From Hyphomicrobiales bacterium (GTDB lineage Bacteria; Pseudomonadota; Alphaproteobacteria; Rhizobiales; Beijerinckiaceae), in NCBI GenBank assembly GCA_027488155.1, contig JAIYCE010000098.1:1-64000 (forward strand): a stretch of 64,000 nt of DNA, given 5' to 3'. Positions 33,656 to 43,100 of this stretch are shown piece after piece. Below the pieces are notes generated by a model. The model was not told the origin of the DNA and made no database searches. It worked only from the letters and a program-made list of their open reading frames with translations. The position numbers and the translations under genes are program-made. Positions within the stretch are counted from its first letter, which is position 1. Each line of letters starts with the position of its first letter.

Positions 33656-34822
33656 TTATTGTCCGACGATGGCTTTAGTCGTCCACTTCCCGTTCTTCAC
33701 CTCAACGAGGTAGACGGGCTTGTTGACTGTGTGGTCTTCCGACATTTGAAGCTTACCAGTCAACGGCAGATCAAATGTCTTAAGAGCCAGCATCTCCTTC
33801 CGGAAATTTTCGCCCGTCATCGGAAGGCCCTTCTTGTCCATCGATGAAAAAACGGCGGCAATCATCACCGGAGCATCATATAGATACTGCGTGTAGGGTA
33901 GACCGTTCGGTGCGCGACCGACTTCCTTCTGCCAACGATCCACGTATTCCTTTACAGCTGGCAAATCACCAACACCAGGTGCGAGCGAGGTCGCGATCAC
34001 ACCTTCTGCGGCAGCGCCGAGCTGTTCGATGAGCTTCGGATTGTAGATGCCGGAATAGGAGGTGATCGGCACGTTGATACCAAGCTGACGTGCCTGCGCA
34101 ATCACCTGCGGGCTTTCGCTGACGAGGCCTTGCAGATGAACGATTTCAGGGTTGGCTGCACGAATCTTCAGGAGCGGACCGGTAAAGTCCGTTGCTTTCT
34201 GATCGTAGGATTCGCTGGCAACGATCTGACCACCGGCTTTCGCGACAGTATCACGATAGACAGCAGCGGCTGGAATGCCGGTTTCATTATTGATGAAGAG
34301 GACAGCGGCTCTCTTCTTGCCCATGTCCTTCACCGAATAATTCGCGACGGCCTTGATGTCGACGTCGGCGAGCGGGAATGTGGTGTAGACATAATCGCCG
34401 AGTTTGGCGATATCGGGAGACGCAGCGCCGACGGACAATTCGACAACTTTGTTATCGTTGGCAATTGGCGCGACGGCCTTCACAACACCCGACCATGCGG
34501 TGACGAACACCGGCACTTTTTCGACGCTCACAAGACGGTTGACGGCCTGAATGCCAACCTGCGGATCGGCCTGCGTATCGAGCAGAACCATCTCGAGCTT
34601 TTTGCCGTTGATGCCACCCTTCTTGTTGATCTCGTCAACGGCCCATTGGGCCGCCTTGACCTGATCATTGCCGTAAAGCGCCTGGCCGCCCGTGAGCGGC
34701 ATGGCGAGGCCGAACTTCAAAGTCGGCTGCTGTGCGGAGACGCCGCCGGAGGCGAGCATCAGCGCACCAAAAGCCACGGCGGCCTTAAGGCCGGTGCGGC
34801 GGGACAGGGTCCAGTCAGTCAT
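33656..34822 (-). CDS. livK: Periplasmic amino-acid-type substrate-binding protein (LivK family)
   Basis: A 388-residue type I periplasmic binding protein. The signal SRRTGLKAAVAFGALMLASG ending GVSA|QQ has a twin Arg, so Tat export is possible. The mature start PTLKFGLAMPLTGGQALYGN is characteristic. GGGGAG precedes the ATG. It should set the specificity of the Liv-type transporter; homologues bind amino acids, amides, urea and aromatic acids, so the ligand cannot be named. Confidence 0.9.
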   Translation of the reverse strand: MTDWTLSRRTGLKAAVAFGALMLASGGVSAQQPTLKFGLAMPLTGGQALYGNDQVKAAQWAVDEINKKGGINGKKLEMVLLDTQADPQVGIQAVNRLVSVEKVPVFVTAWSGVVKAVAPIANDNKVVELSVGAASPDIAKLGDYVYTTFPLADVDIKAVANYSVKDMGKKRAAVLFINNETGIPAAAVYRDTVAKAGGQIVASESYDQKATDFTGPLLKIRAANPEIVHLQGLVSESPQVIAQARQLGINVPITSYSGIYNPKLIEQLGAAAEGVIATSLAPGVGDLPAVKEYVDRWQKEVGRAPNGLPYTQYLYDAPVMIAAVFSSMDKKGLPMTGENFRKEMLALKTFDLPLTGKLQMSEDHTVNKPVYLVEVKNGKWTTKAIVGQ

Positions 34823-34848
34823 TTTAGTCTCCCCTCGGTTGATCTTGA

Positions 34849-35538
34849 TTAAGCTACGGCCGCAACGCTTTTCAGCGCAACGATCGCATCGGCAGTCGGC
34901 ATGACATCGGCATATTTTTCAGCCATGTCGAACAAATTGACCGCGTGCGAGACCTGACTGCGGTCATAAACCGCATCCTGCGGGACAAGCACACGGAAAT
35001 TATAGGCAAAGGCATCGACAACGGAGCCGCGGACGCATCCGCTTGTCGTGCATCCGGTGACGACGAGCGTGTCAGCACCCAGATTGATGAGATAGCTTGC
35101 GAGCGGCGTACCGAAAAATGCGCTCGGATGTTTCTTCGGCAAAAGAATATCGGCCTCGCGTGGCGCCACTTCTTCCACGAAATCATACCCACGCGATGCG
35201 ACATTCATGATGGCGGGCACCTTATCGGAGAGACGGCCCGTATCGAAATTCAACTTGGGTGCGACATGGGGATAAAGCACCGGCCAATTATTGGCGCGAA
35301 ACTCTGCCAAGAGGAGAGCAATCTTGTCGACAGCATTCCAACCGATCTCGCCACAGGATGTGGGGAATTCCTTGATCGCATCCCAGAACGGCACACGCTT
35401 TGTGCCTACGGTGCGATATTGGACATCGATGATGAGAAGTGCGGGCTTCTTGCCGAGGCCAGTGGGGCGGCCAAATCCGGCCGCGCGGTAAGCGCGCTGC
35501 TCTTCTTCAGGAATGATGCCGTCCCAAGGGCGTGCCAT
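34849..35538 (-). CDS. Isochorismatase-family amidohydrolase with intact triad
   Basis: A 229-residue cysteine hydrolase. The triad is complete: Asp38 (LLIIDVQYR), Lys135 (LLPKKHPSAFFGT) and Cys168 (TGCTTSGCVRGSVVDAF). The SGCVRGSxxDA pattern matches N-carbamoylsarcosine amidase and maleamate amidase (NicF-like) rather than nicotinamidase. It should release ammonia (and CO2 for a carbamoyl group) from a ring-opened amide. The ATG at 35538 has GAGG 8 bases upstream; the frame extends four codons further without support. It lies between the lyase and livK genes of the operon. Confidence 0.87.
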   Translation of the reverse strand: MARPWDGIIPEEEQRAYRAAGFGRPTGLGKKPALLIIDVQYRTVGTKRVPFWDAIKEFPTSCGEIGWNAVDKIALLLAEFRANNWPVLYPHVAPKLNFDTGRLSDKVPAIMNVASRGYDFVEEVAPREADILLPKKHPSAFFGTPLASYLINLGADTLVVTGCTTSGCVRGSVVDAFAYNFRVLVPQDAVYDRSQVSHAVNLFDMAEKYADVMPTADAIVALKSVAAVA

Positions 35539-35546
35539 GTTCAACC

Positions 35547-36410
35547 TCAAACCTTGTAACGCGCTTCGAGCGCATCCCAGCGCGGCTTTGCAACCGCTGC
35601 CTGCCGTTCCTCAAACGTCGCTAAACGGTCGGCGACATGGGCCAATGAACCGTCACGCTTAAGTGCGGAGAGCACGTCGTAAGAGGCGCGCAACGCCGCC
35701 TGCAGTGCGGCGTTGGCGTAAAGTACGCCGGCGAAGCCCATGCTAGCCAAAGCTTCGCGGCCGGGATCGGGCGTCTTGCCGCCGAAGACGATGTTGGCGA
35801 TCTGCGGCACCGGAATTTCACGACCGATCCGTGTCATCTCCTCAACCGTGACCGGCGCTTCGACGAAGGTTGCGTCAGCGCCCGCTGCGACAAAAGCCTG
35901 CGCCCGCGCAATGGCATCGTCCAAGCCATGAACAGCGCGCGCATCGGTGCGCGCGACGATTTGGAAGTCGGCATCGCCACGCGAGTCGACGGCAGCCTTG
36001 ATCTTGCTGACCATGTCATCCAACGGGACGACATCCTTGCCTTCGAAATGGCCGCATTTCTTTGGGAAAACTTGATCTTCGATTTGAATGCCCGCGGCAC
36101 CGGCGCGTTCGAGCACCTTCACAGTGCGCACCATATTCACCGCATTGCCAAAACCTGTATCGGCATCGACAAGCAAGGGAACGGAGACAGAATCGGCAAT
36201 GGCGGAGACAGCATTGGCCACTTCAGTCAGGGTAGTGAGGCCGATATCAGGCGCGCCCAAATGCATGTTCGCAATACCTGCACCGGTGACGTAGCAGACT
36301 TCAAAGCCAAGCTCTTCGATGACGCGCGCGAACATCGCGTTCGCCGCGCCAGGAAATGGCAATGCCTGACGGCGCGCCAGAATGGCTTTCAATTTCGATG
36401 TCGACCGCAT
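35547..36410 (-). CDS. Isocitrate lyase/PEP mutase family C-C lyase (second copy)
   Basis: A 287-residue TIM-barrel lyase: DADTGFGN near 81-88, IQIEDQVFPKKCGH near 108-121 with the catalytic Cys, VARTDARAVHG near 151-161. It differs from the copy in the left operon over most of its length, including the C-terminus (TFEERQAAVAKPRWDALEAR). Members with KKCGH include 2,3-dimethylmalate lyase and 2-methylisocitrate lyase. It starts one base after the gntR stop, so the two are translated together. Confidence 0.85.
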   Translation of the reverse strand: MRSTSKLKAILARRQALPFPGAANAMFARVIEELGFEVCYVTGAGIANMHLGAPDIGLTTLTEVANAVSAIADSVSVPLLVDADTGFGNAVNMVRTVKVLERAGAAGIQIEDQVFPKKCGHFEGKDVVPLDDMVSKIKAAVDSRGDADFQIVARTDARAVHGLDDAIARAQAFVAAGADATFVEAPVTVEEMTRIGREIPVPQIANIVFGGKTPDPGREALASMGFAGVLYANAALQAALRASYDVLSALKRDGSLAHVADRLATFEERQAAVAKPRWDALEARYKV

Positions 36411-36411
36411 T

Positions 36412-37080
36412 TCAAACAGAACTCGCCACGTTACCGATATTCATCTTCGATTGCTGGATATGATGCCGCATGGCGGCTTCCGCTTTGCTGGGGTCGCGCG
36501 TCTTCAGCGCAGCCAGAATGGCGCGATGCTCCGCCAGCGCTTGTTTTGCGCGGCCCGAATGGGTGCTCGAACGGAAACGATAGACACGCAACAAATGGTA
36601 GAGATCGTCGCAGAGATGACGCTCAAGTCGAATGTTGCCGCTCGCGCGCGCGATACCGAAATGAAAATCCTCGTCGCCGCCGCGCTGGAAATAGGATTTC
36701 CCCGACGCCAGATCGGGCGCTGTTGAATGGGTTTCGAGCGCGGCTTCAAGATGGCTGAGCTCCGCATCGGAGATCCGCTCGGCCGCGAGGCGGCAAGCCA
36801 TGCCCTCCAAGGCTTCGCGGATCTCGAACAGCTCGACCAAATCGTCGCGTGAGAATTCGATAACGCGCGCGCCAATGTGAGGGGTGCGGGTGACGAGGCC
36901 CTTTTCGCTCAAACGGAGGAGAGCCTCACGCGCCGGAGCGCGGCTCACTCCAAAGCGGCTGGCGATCTCGGCCTCGCTGATCGGACTGCCCGGCGGGAAA
37001 TCGCCACGCACGATCGAATCGACCGCCATGTCGAAAACCTGCGCCGCGAAGGTTTGCCGGTTCACCATCGGAGAATTCAT
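36412..37080 (-). CDS. GntR-family transcriptional regulator, FadR subfamily
   Basis: A 222-residue regulator. The winged helix-turn-helix is at about 10-75 (SEAEIASRFGVSRAPAREAL) and a helical FCD domain at about 85-215, with metal/ligand-type residues in DEDFHFGIA and AEHRAILAAL. The ATG at 37080 has TAGGAAA before it; the open frame runs upstream to 37155 without a ribosome-binding site. It is the first gene of the 12-gene operon and probably regulates itself and the operon. Confidence 0.9.
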   Translation of the reverse strand: MNSPMVNRQTFAAQVFDMAVDSIVRGDFPPGSPISEAEIASRFGVSRAPAREALLRLSEKGLVTRTPHIGARVIEFSRDDLVELFEIREALEGMACRLAAERISDAELSHLEAALETHSTAPDLASGKSYFQRGGDEDFHFGIARASGNIRLERHLCDDLYHLLRVYRFRSSTHSGRAKQALAEHRAILAALKTRDPSKAEAAMRHHIQQSKMNIGNVASSV

Positions 37081-37090
37081 ATTTCCTACG

Positions 37091-37113
37091 GTATACAATC
37101 GACAATAGCTGTC
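37091..37113 (-). promoter_or_regulatory. Candidate promoter/operator of the 12-gene operon
   Basis: On the minus strand: TTGACA, then GATTGTATAC about 20 bases before the gntR start. GTATAC is a palindrome (37091-37096) typical of FadR/VanR-type GntR sites, and TTGACA resembles a -35 box. No ideal -10 at 17 bases is seen. GATTGTA recurs in the inverted repeat at 39047-39063. Confidence 0.42.
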
Positions 37114-37155
37114 AACTCGTTCAAATAGCGACCGTTTCCTTTGTGCGGCGCACAA

Positions 37156-37186
37156 AAAAGCCCGCGCCGAAGCGCGGGCTTTTCCA
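37156..37186 (-). terminator. Intrinsic terminator after the Tat amidohydrolase gene
   Basis: A perfect 12-bp stem, AAAAGCCCGCGC (37156-37167), CGAA, GCGCGGGCTTTT (37172-37183). On the minus strand it is followed by TTTTTT. It ends the amidohydrolase transcript just before the operon promoter. Confidence 0.93.
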
Positions 37187-37212
37187 TTTTGGTTAGATCG
37201 GCGATGGATTGA

Positions 37213-38991
37213 TCAGCCGAACTTCTTCTGCCCGGCGACCCAGGTCTCGCTGACCTTGATCTTGCTGATCGTATCGGGATCGACCTTGTAGGGATTGTCC
37301 TCAAGGATCGTGATGTCCGCTTCCTTGCCCTTTTCGAGCGAACCGATGCGGTCGCCCATGCCGCATTGGCGCGCGGCATCGATGGTCACGGCGCGCAGCG
37401 CCTGATCAACGGTGATCGCCTGATCCTTGCCGATGATCGAATTATCGATGATGCAACGGCGTGTGACCGCTGTTTCGACCAGGTTGAGCGGGCCGAGCGG
37501 CGAGCAAGGCGAATCCGTATGGAGCGTGAAGGGCAGACCATTCTTCACGCACCAGCCCGTCGGATCGGCATTCATCGCGCGCTCAGGACCGAAGATTTCA
37601 TCGCGATAGGCCGCACCATAAAGGCGGACATGGTTCATCAAGAAGCTCGGCTGCACATTGAGCTTCTTCATGCGCTGAACTTGATCGGCACGCGCCATCG
37701 TCGAATGCTCGATGCGGTTGATGCCCAAAGCTGTCGAGCTGCCATAAGCGGCTTCGATAGCGTCAAGTGCAATATCTTGCGCATAGTCGCCATTGCAATG
37801 GATCTGAACCGGCATGCCCATCGCTTTGACGTCTGCGACCATCTGCTTCAACTGTGCAGCATCGTAGTTCGGGCTGCCTTTCGAGGTCGTGTTCATGTAG
37901 GGCACAGTCTGTGCGCCGGTTTCGGTCTGATCCGAGCCGTCGCCGACGATCTTGATGCCATACACAGTCAACATCGAATTCGGAAATTGCACCGCCTTCG
38001 CACCGAAGCCCATCTTCATGTAAGGCGCGAGACCCTTGCGGTCCTCATAAATGATCGAGCAACTCACGCGGCATGGCAGCCCGTTCGACAGTTTGGCATA
38101 AGGCTCAAGCCATTCGGCGCGAACAGTGCCCGGCTCATGGACGAACGTGTTACCCACGGCCGAGACAGCGCGCGTGAATTCACGCACCGCCTTGATCGCA
38201 ATTTGTGGCGTGATCTTCGGAAGGCACATGCCGACATATTTCAGGATCAACGGCATTTCATAGATGAGACCGTTGAGCTTGCCATCGGGACCGCGCCCGT
38301 AATAGCCGCCGCCCGGAATTTCTCCGATGTTCTCGGGCACATTGCCCATTTCCAGCGCCTTGCTGTTGAGGCAGGCATCATGGCCGTTGGTGTACCAGAC
38401 AAACATCGGATGCTGTGTGGAAACCGTATCGAGCTCTTGGCGCGAGAGATCGCCGCCTTGCAGCAGATTGTCGAAGTTCGAAAAATTGAGCCACTGTCCC
38501 GGAGGCGTGCGCGACGCGAAGCCACGCATCGCATCGATCAGCTTCGCGCGCGTCGGATAGTTTGTGTAGCCGATGTCATTGAGCAGTTCGAGATAGATCG
38601 AAGACAAGATGACATGGTTGTGCGGATCGACCAGGCCCGGCAACAGCGTGCGTCCGTCGAGATCGACAATTTTTGTGTTCTTGGTCTTGAGGCCGGCGAG
38701 CGCGGACTGGCTACCCGCCGCAAGCACCTTGCCGCCGCCGATTGCCAGGGCGCTAACGGGTGCGACGCCCGGCATCGGGATCACGGTGCCATTGATGAAA
38801 ATTGTGTCGGCACCGCCGTCGGCGGCAAATGCCGAACGCGTCGAGCCAACAGTCGCCGCCGCGGTCGCTGCCGCCGCAGCGCCAGCCATAAATCCACGGC
38901 GCGTGGGTGAGGCGAGGCCGCTAAAATTACCAGCTCCATCCGCAAACAGTTCATTGCGCAAATGGAATTGCGAAAAACACCCGAGACACAT
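37213..38991 (-). CDS. Tat-exported amidohydrolase family 3 (YtcJ-like) with an N-terminal CxxC extension
   Basis: A 592-residue protein. An unusual N-terminus MCLGCFSQFHLRNELFADG precedes a twin-arginine signal (SPTRRGFMAGAAAAATAAAT, ending AFA|AD). The body is an amidohydrolase-3 domain: DGRTLLPGLVDPHNHVI (HxH metal pair), VQIHCNGDYAQDIALDAIE, GINRIEHSTMA and FTLHTDSPCSPLGP. Such enzymes hydrolyse amide or N-acyl bonds; this one would work in the periplasm. GGAG precedes the ATG. It stands beside the catabolic operon with its own terminator and could feed it with substrate, which is inference. Confidence 0.87.
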   Translation of the reverse strand: MCLGCFSQFHLRNELFADGAGNFSGLASPTRRGFMAGAAAAATAAATVGSTRSAFAADGGADTIFINGTVIPMPGVAPVSALAIGGGKVLAAGSQSALAGLKTKNTKIVDLDGRTLLPGLVDPHNHVILSSIYLELLNDIGYTNYPTRAKLIDAMRGFASRTPPGQWLNFSNFDNLLQGGDLSRQELDTVSTQHPMFVWYTNGHDACLNSKALEMGNVPENIGEIPGGGYYGRGPDGKLNGLIYEMPLILKYVGMCLPKITPQIAIKAVREFTRAVSAVGNTFVHEPGTVRAEWLEPYAKLSNGLPCRVSCSIIYEDRKGLAPYMKMGFGAKAVQFPNSMLTVYGIKIVGDGSDQTETGAQTVPYMNTTSKGSPNYDAAQLKQMVADVKAMGMPVQIHCNGDYAQDIALDAIEAAYGSSTALGINRIEHSTMARADQVQRMKKLNVQPSFLMNHVRLYGAAYRDEIFGPERAMNADPTGWCVKNGLPFTLHTDSPCSPLGPLNLVETAVTRRCIIDNSIIGKDQAITVDQALRAVTIDAARQCGMGDRIGSLEKGKEADITILEDNPYKVDPDTISKIKVSETWVAGQKKFG

Positions 38992-39046
38992 GGTTCGACT
39001 CCAATCCTTAGATTCAACAACTTTATCGCATGGCGCTGTTTGAAGG

Positions 39047-39063
39047 TACAATCTTGGATTGTA
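39047..39063. promoter_or_regulatory. Inverted repeat between divergent amidohydrolase and outer-membrane genes
   Basis: TACAATC, TTG spacer, GATTGTA: a perfect 7-3-7 inverted repeat, 56 bases before the amidohydrolase start and about 100 before the outer-membrane protein start. The half-site GATTGTA also precedes the FadR-type regulator, so one GntR protein may control both. Confidence 0.5.
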
Positions 39064-39164
39064 AACACCCCCCATTTTGGGGCGCGATGGATAGCCGCGC
39101 CACTGGTAAAGATTGTGTTAAAAAAGCGGCTCAAATAGGGTGCCTGTCGTTTTGGGAGGCAATC

Positions 39165-40031
39165 ATGCGCTTTAGACTTTCAGCCGTAGCACTCGCAGGT
39201 GCGGCACTCTTTTCAATCATTTCGGCGTCTGCACAAACACCGCAAACGGCTGTGAAACAATTGCCGGCAACTGCCAAGGGCGATGAAAAGGATAAGGCTG
39301 CCGAATTGGCCCAAAAGCTGACCAATCCGGTCGCCGACCTGATCTCGGTTCCCTTCCAATTCAACTGGAACGGACGCATCGGCCCGGCGAATAAGGGCCA
39401 GCAGGCCTATATGAATTTCCAGCCGGTCATCCCGATCCACATCAATCAGGATTGGAACCTGATCGCGCGTACTGTGGCTCCAATCCTTTGGCAGACGGAG
39501 ATTTTCCCTCGCGCTGGCACCCAATCCGGTCTTGGCAATATCGAACAGAGCTTCTTCTTCTCGCCGGTTAAGCCGATCGGCGGTTGGATCGTCGGCGCAG
39601 GCCCGATCCTTTATCTGCCGACTGCGACAGATAAGCTGCTTGGCACATCGCAGACCGGTGCTGGTCCGACAGCGGTCGTGCTGCGCATGCAGGGTCCGTG
39701 GACTTACGGCATTCTGGCCAATCAGGTGTGGGGCTTTGCAGGGCCGGTCTCTTACGGGTCGAAGCCGATCAACCAAGTCTATATGCAGCCCTTCATCTCC
39801 TACACGACGAAGGAAGCATGGACCCTCACGCTCAACAGCGAGAGCCAATATGATTGGCTCACCCAGAAATGGACGATGCCCTTCAATTTGACCGTGTCGA
39901 AAATGGTCATGTTCGACAAGCTGCCCGTAAGCTTCGGGATCGGTGTACGCTATTTCGCAGCATCACCAAACGATGGACCGAAGGGCTTCGGCGCTCGCGC
40001 ATCGATCACGTTCCTGCTGCCGGACAAATAA
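39165..40031 (+). CDS. Outer-membrane beta-barrel-like protein (transporter/neuromedin U type)
   Basis: A 288-residue exported protein with signal peptide MRFRLSAVALAGAALFSIIS ending ASA|QT. The mature part has the hallmark NPVADLISVPFQFNWNG and then alternating beta-strand patterns (NLIARTVAPILWQTE, WIVGAGPILYLPTAT, ARASITFLLP), ending as outer-membrane barrels do. Databases often label this family neuromedin U or transporter; its cargo is not known. GGGAGG precedes ATG 39165. Divergent from the Tat amidohydrolase, it may help the substrate cross the outer membrane. Confidence 0.75.
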   Translation: MRFRLSAVALAGAALFSIISASAQTPQTAVKQLPATAKGDEKDKAAELAQKLTNPVADLISVPFQFNWNGRIGPANKGQQAYMNFQPVIPIHINQDWNLIARTVAPILWQTEIFPRAGTQSGLGNIEQSFFFSPVKPIGGWIVGAGPILYLPTATDKLLGTSQTGAGPTAVVLRMQGPWTYGILANQVWGFAGPVSYGSKPINQVYMQPFISYTTKEAWTLTLNSESQYDWLTQKWTMPFNLTVSKMVMFDKLPVSFGIGVRYFAASPNDGPKGFGARASITFLLPDK

Positions 40032-40054
40032 AAACGGCATCGGTGTACAAGATC

Positions 40055-40082
40055 AAAAGGGCGGCTTAGGCCGCCCTTTTTT
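40055..40082 (+). terminator. Intrinsic terminator after the outer-membrane protein gene
   Basis: AAAAGGGCGGC, TTAG loop, GCCGCCCTTTT continuing as TTTTTT: an 11-bp perfect stem with a T-run. Confidence 0.94.
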
Positions 40083-40131
40083 CATGGCTGTGCGGATGTT
40101 CTTGGCGGTTACGTTTGTTTGCGTGCGCGGC

Positions 40132-43100
40132 TTACATTTCCGATTTTGCCAAGGCTACACCATCGTCGCGCAACCAAACATAAAGTGCAGGTATCACAAG
40201 CAATGTCAGCGCGGTCGATGAAGCCAGACCGAACACCATCGAAATGGCAAGCCCTTGGAAGATGGGATCGGTTAGGATGAAAGCGGCACCAATAATGGCA
40301 GCCGCCGCTGTCAAGACGATGGGTTTGAAACGTGTTGCACCGGCTTCCATCAGTGCATTCTTCATCGTCATCCCAGCAGCCCGGGCATGACGAATGAAGT
40401 CAACGAGGAGAATGGAATTGCGAACGATGATGCCCGCCAAGGCGATGAAACCAATCATCGATGTGGCGGTGAAGGCGGCATTGAAGAGCCAATGGCCGAA
40501 TACAATGCCGATCAGCGTCAAAGGCACTGGGACAAGAATGACCAGCGGTAGCAAGAACGAGCCAAACTGCGCGACGACGAGCAGATAGATACCGAGTAAA
40601 GCGACGATGAATGCCGCCCCCATATCGCGGAACGTGACATAGGTCACCTCCCATTCGCCATCCCAGAGAATTGTCGGCTTGGTCTCATCAAGCGGCTTAC
40701 CGTGATATTTGATTGTGGGCATTCCCGCCTTACCGAAATCGACTGTCTTCATCGCCTCTTCAACAGCAAGCATTCCATAAATCGGCGCTTCAAAACGACC
40801 CGCGAGATCCGCCGTCACCATCTCGGCATAATGTCCGTCGTGACGAAAAATGGGCCATGAGCTTTGTTCGCGCCTCACGCGCACGACGTCGCCAAGTTCG
40901 ACATTTTTGCCCTGACGCGCTGTGCCACCGGCAGGCAAGGGCGTCGACAAAATCTTTTCAGTCCAGGCCAGATCCTCCTTCGGAAGTGCGACAGTGATGT
41001 CGATTGGCTTCAAACCCGGTCCGCGTTGCGAATAGCCGATCTTCACACCGCCAACGAGAGCGGCCAACGTGTCATAGACGCTGCGCTCCTCGACGCCGTG
41101 GAATTCGAGCGCATCCTGATCAATGGCGAAACGAATCCTTTCTCCACGCGTGCCGAGACTGTCATCGACATCGACGACGAAATCGACCTTGTTGAAGGCC
41201 TCGCGCATTTTACGCGCCGTCTCGCGCCGCGTTTCCGCATCAGGGCCGTAAATTTCGACCATCAATGTAGCGAGGACCGGCGGACCCGGCGGCACTTCAA
41301 CAAGTTTGAGGCGCGCACCGTCAGGCAACGTAAGGCCCGCTAACCGTTTACGGATATCGAGGGCGATATCGTGGCTGACGCGCGATCGATCAGCCTTCGG
41401 CGAAAGATTGATCATGAGATCGCCGAGCTCAGGCGTCTCGCGATAAAAATAATGGCGCACAAGGCCGTTAAAATTGAAGGGCGACGCCGTGCCGGCATAG
41501 GCTTGGATCGACGTCAATTCCGGTAGGTCGGCCAAGCGTTTGGCAATCGCAAATAATTGATTTTGTGTGTCCTCAAGCGTCGCGCCGCGCGGTAGATCTA
41601 GGACGATCTGGATTTCGGATTTATTATCGAATGGCAGCAGCTTCACGCGCACAGTCTTGGTGGCAAACAAGGCCATCGATACCAAGGTCGCGAGTGTAAC
41701 ACCGAGTAAAAAGCGTTTTGCAATTTTCTGATTAGCAATCACCGGGCGCGCCATGCGCCGGTAGAAGCGCCCCATCGCGCCTTCATCATGGTGGTCAATG
41801 TGCATTTCATCTGGCGTTGCAAATTTCTTGCGTGCGATCTTCAGAAGTAACCATGGTGTGATGGTCACAGCGACGAAGAACGAGAAAAGCATCGCCATCG
41901 ATGCATTGGCCGGTATGGGGCTCATATAAGGGCCCATCAGACCGGAAACGAACATCATTGGCAAAAGCGCAGCCACAATGGTGAGCGTGGCAACAATCGT
42001 CGGATTCCCGACTTCGGCAACCGCCTCAACCGCTGTTTCGACAAGGCCACGTTGGCCACGCATACTCCAATGTCTAACAATGTTTTCGACGACGACAATG
42101 GCATCGTCGACGAGAATACCAATTGAAAAAATCAGTGCAAAAAGGCTAACCCGATTGATTGTATATCCCATGAGCCATGAAGCAAAAAGCGTCAGTAAGA
42201 TTGTCGTTGGAATGATGACAAGAACGACAAGCCCTTCGCGCCAACCAATGGCAAGAGTGATAAGAACAACGATTGAGACGGTTGCCAAGGCGAGATGGAA
42301 GAGAAGCTCATCTGCCTTTTCGGTCGCGGTCTCGCCATAATCGCGCGTGACGCTGATGCCAATATCAGATGGAACAATTCGACCTTCGACCAATTTAAGC
42401 CTCTGCATAATATCATGCGAGACTGTGACAGCATTAGCCCCTTTGCGCTTGGCAAGAGCGATGGAGACAGCAGGTCTAATCTCGAGGCTACCATTGTTCT
42501 CCGGTGTCATCGTGAAAGCGCGTTTGTCGCGTTCGAGAGCACCAACGACGATGCGCGCGACATCCTTAACATAAACTGGTCGACCGTCACGCGTTGTCAG
42601 CAAGAGCAAGCCGACATCAGGGACGCCTTGTAAAGTTTGGCCTGCAAGAACCGGCAAGGATTTTCCCTGATCGCGGAACGAACCGATCTGAAAGCTACGA
42701 TTGGCATTGACCAGCTTATCGATCATTTGGTTGAGCGTAACACCATAGAGCGCAAGCTTTTCTGGATCAGGTTCGATACGAATTTGGTTCGGGCTTCCGC
42801 CGACAAGATAAGTACCGGCCACGTTCTCGACCTTACTCAGTTCGAGTCGTAATTCATCGGCAACCTGATAAAGCGCGTTATCCGTCCAACGATCCGTTTT
42901 GCCCGGCTTGGCAGCGAGCGTTAAAACAACAATCGCCACGTCATTAATTCCACGCCCAACGATTAGCGGCTCTGGCACACCTTTTGGTAGCGCTCCAATG
43001 TTGGCGCGTATCTTTTCATGGATTCGAAGGATGGCGGCATCTTCGTCAGTGCCCACGAGAAAACGTGCCGTGACGACAGCCCGATCATCCATCGTCTGCG

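Noticed and set aside
37366-38910. 514-codon plus-strand frame
   Set aside because: Long only because GC-rich antisense DNA lacks stops; the minus-strand amidohydrolase has metal-site motifs and a Tat signal.
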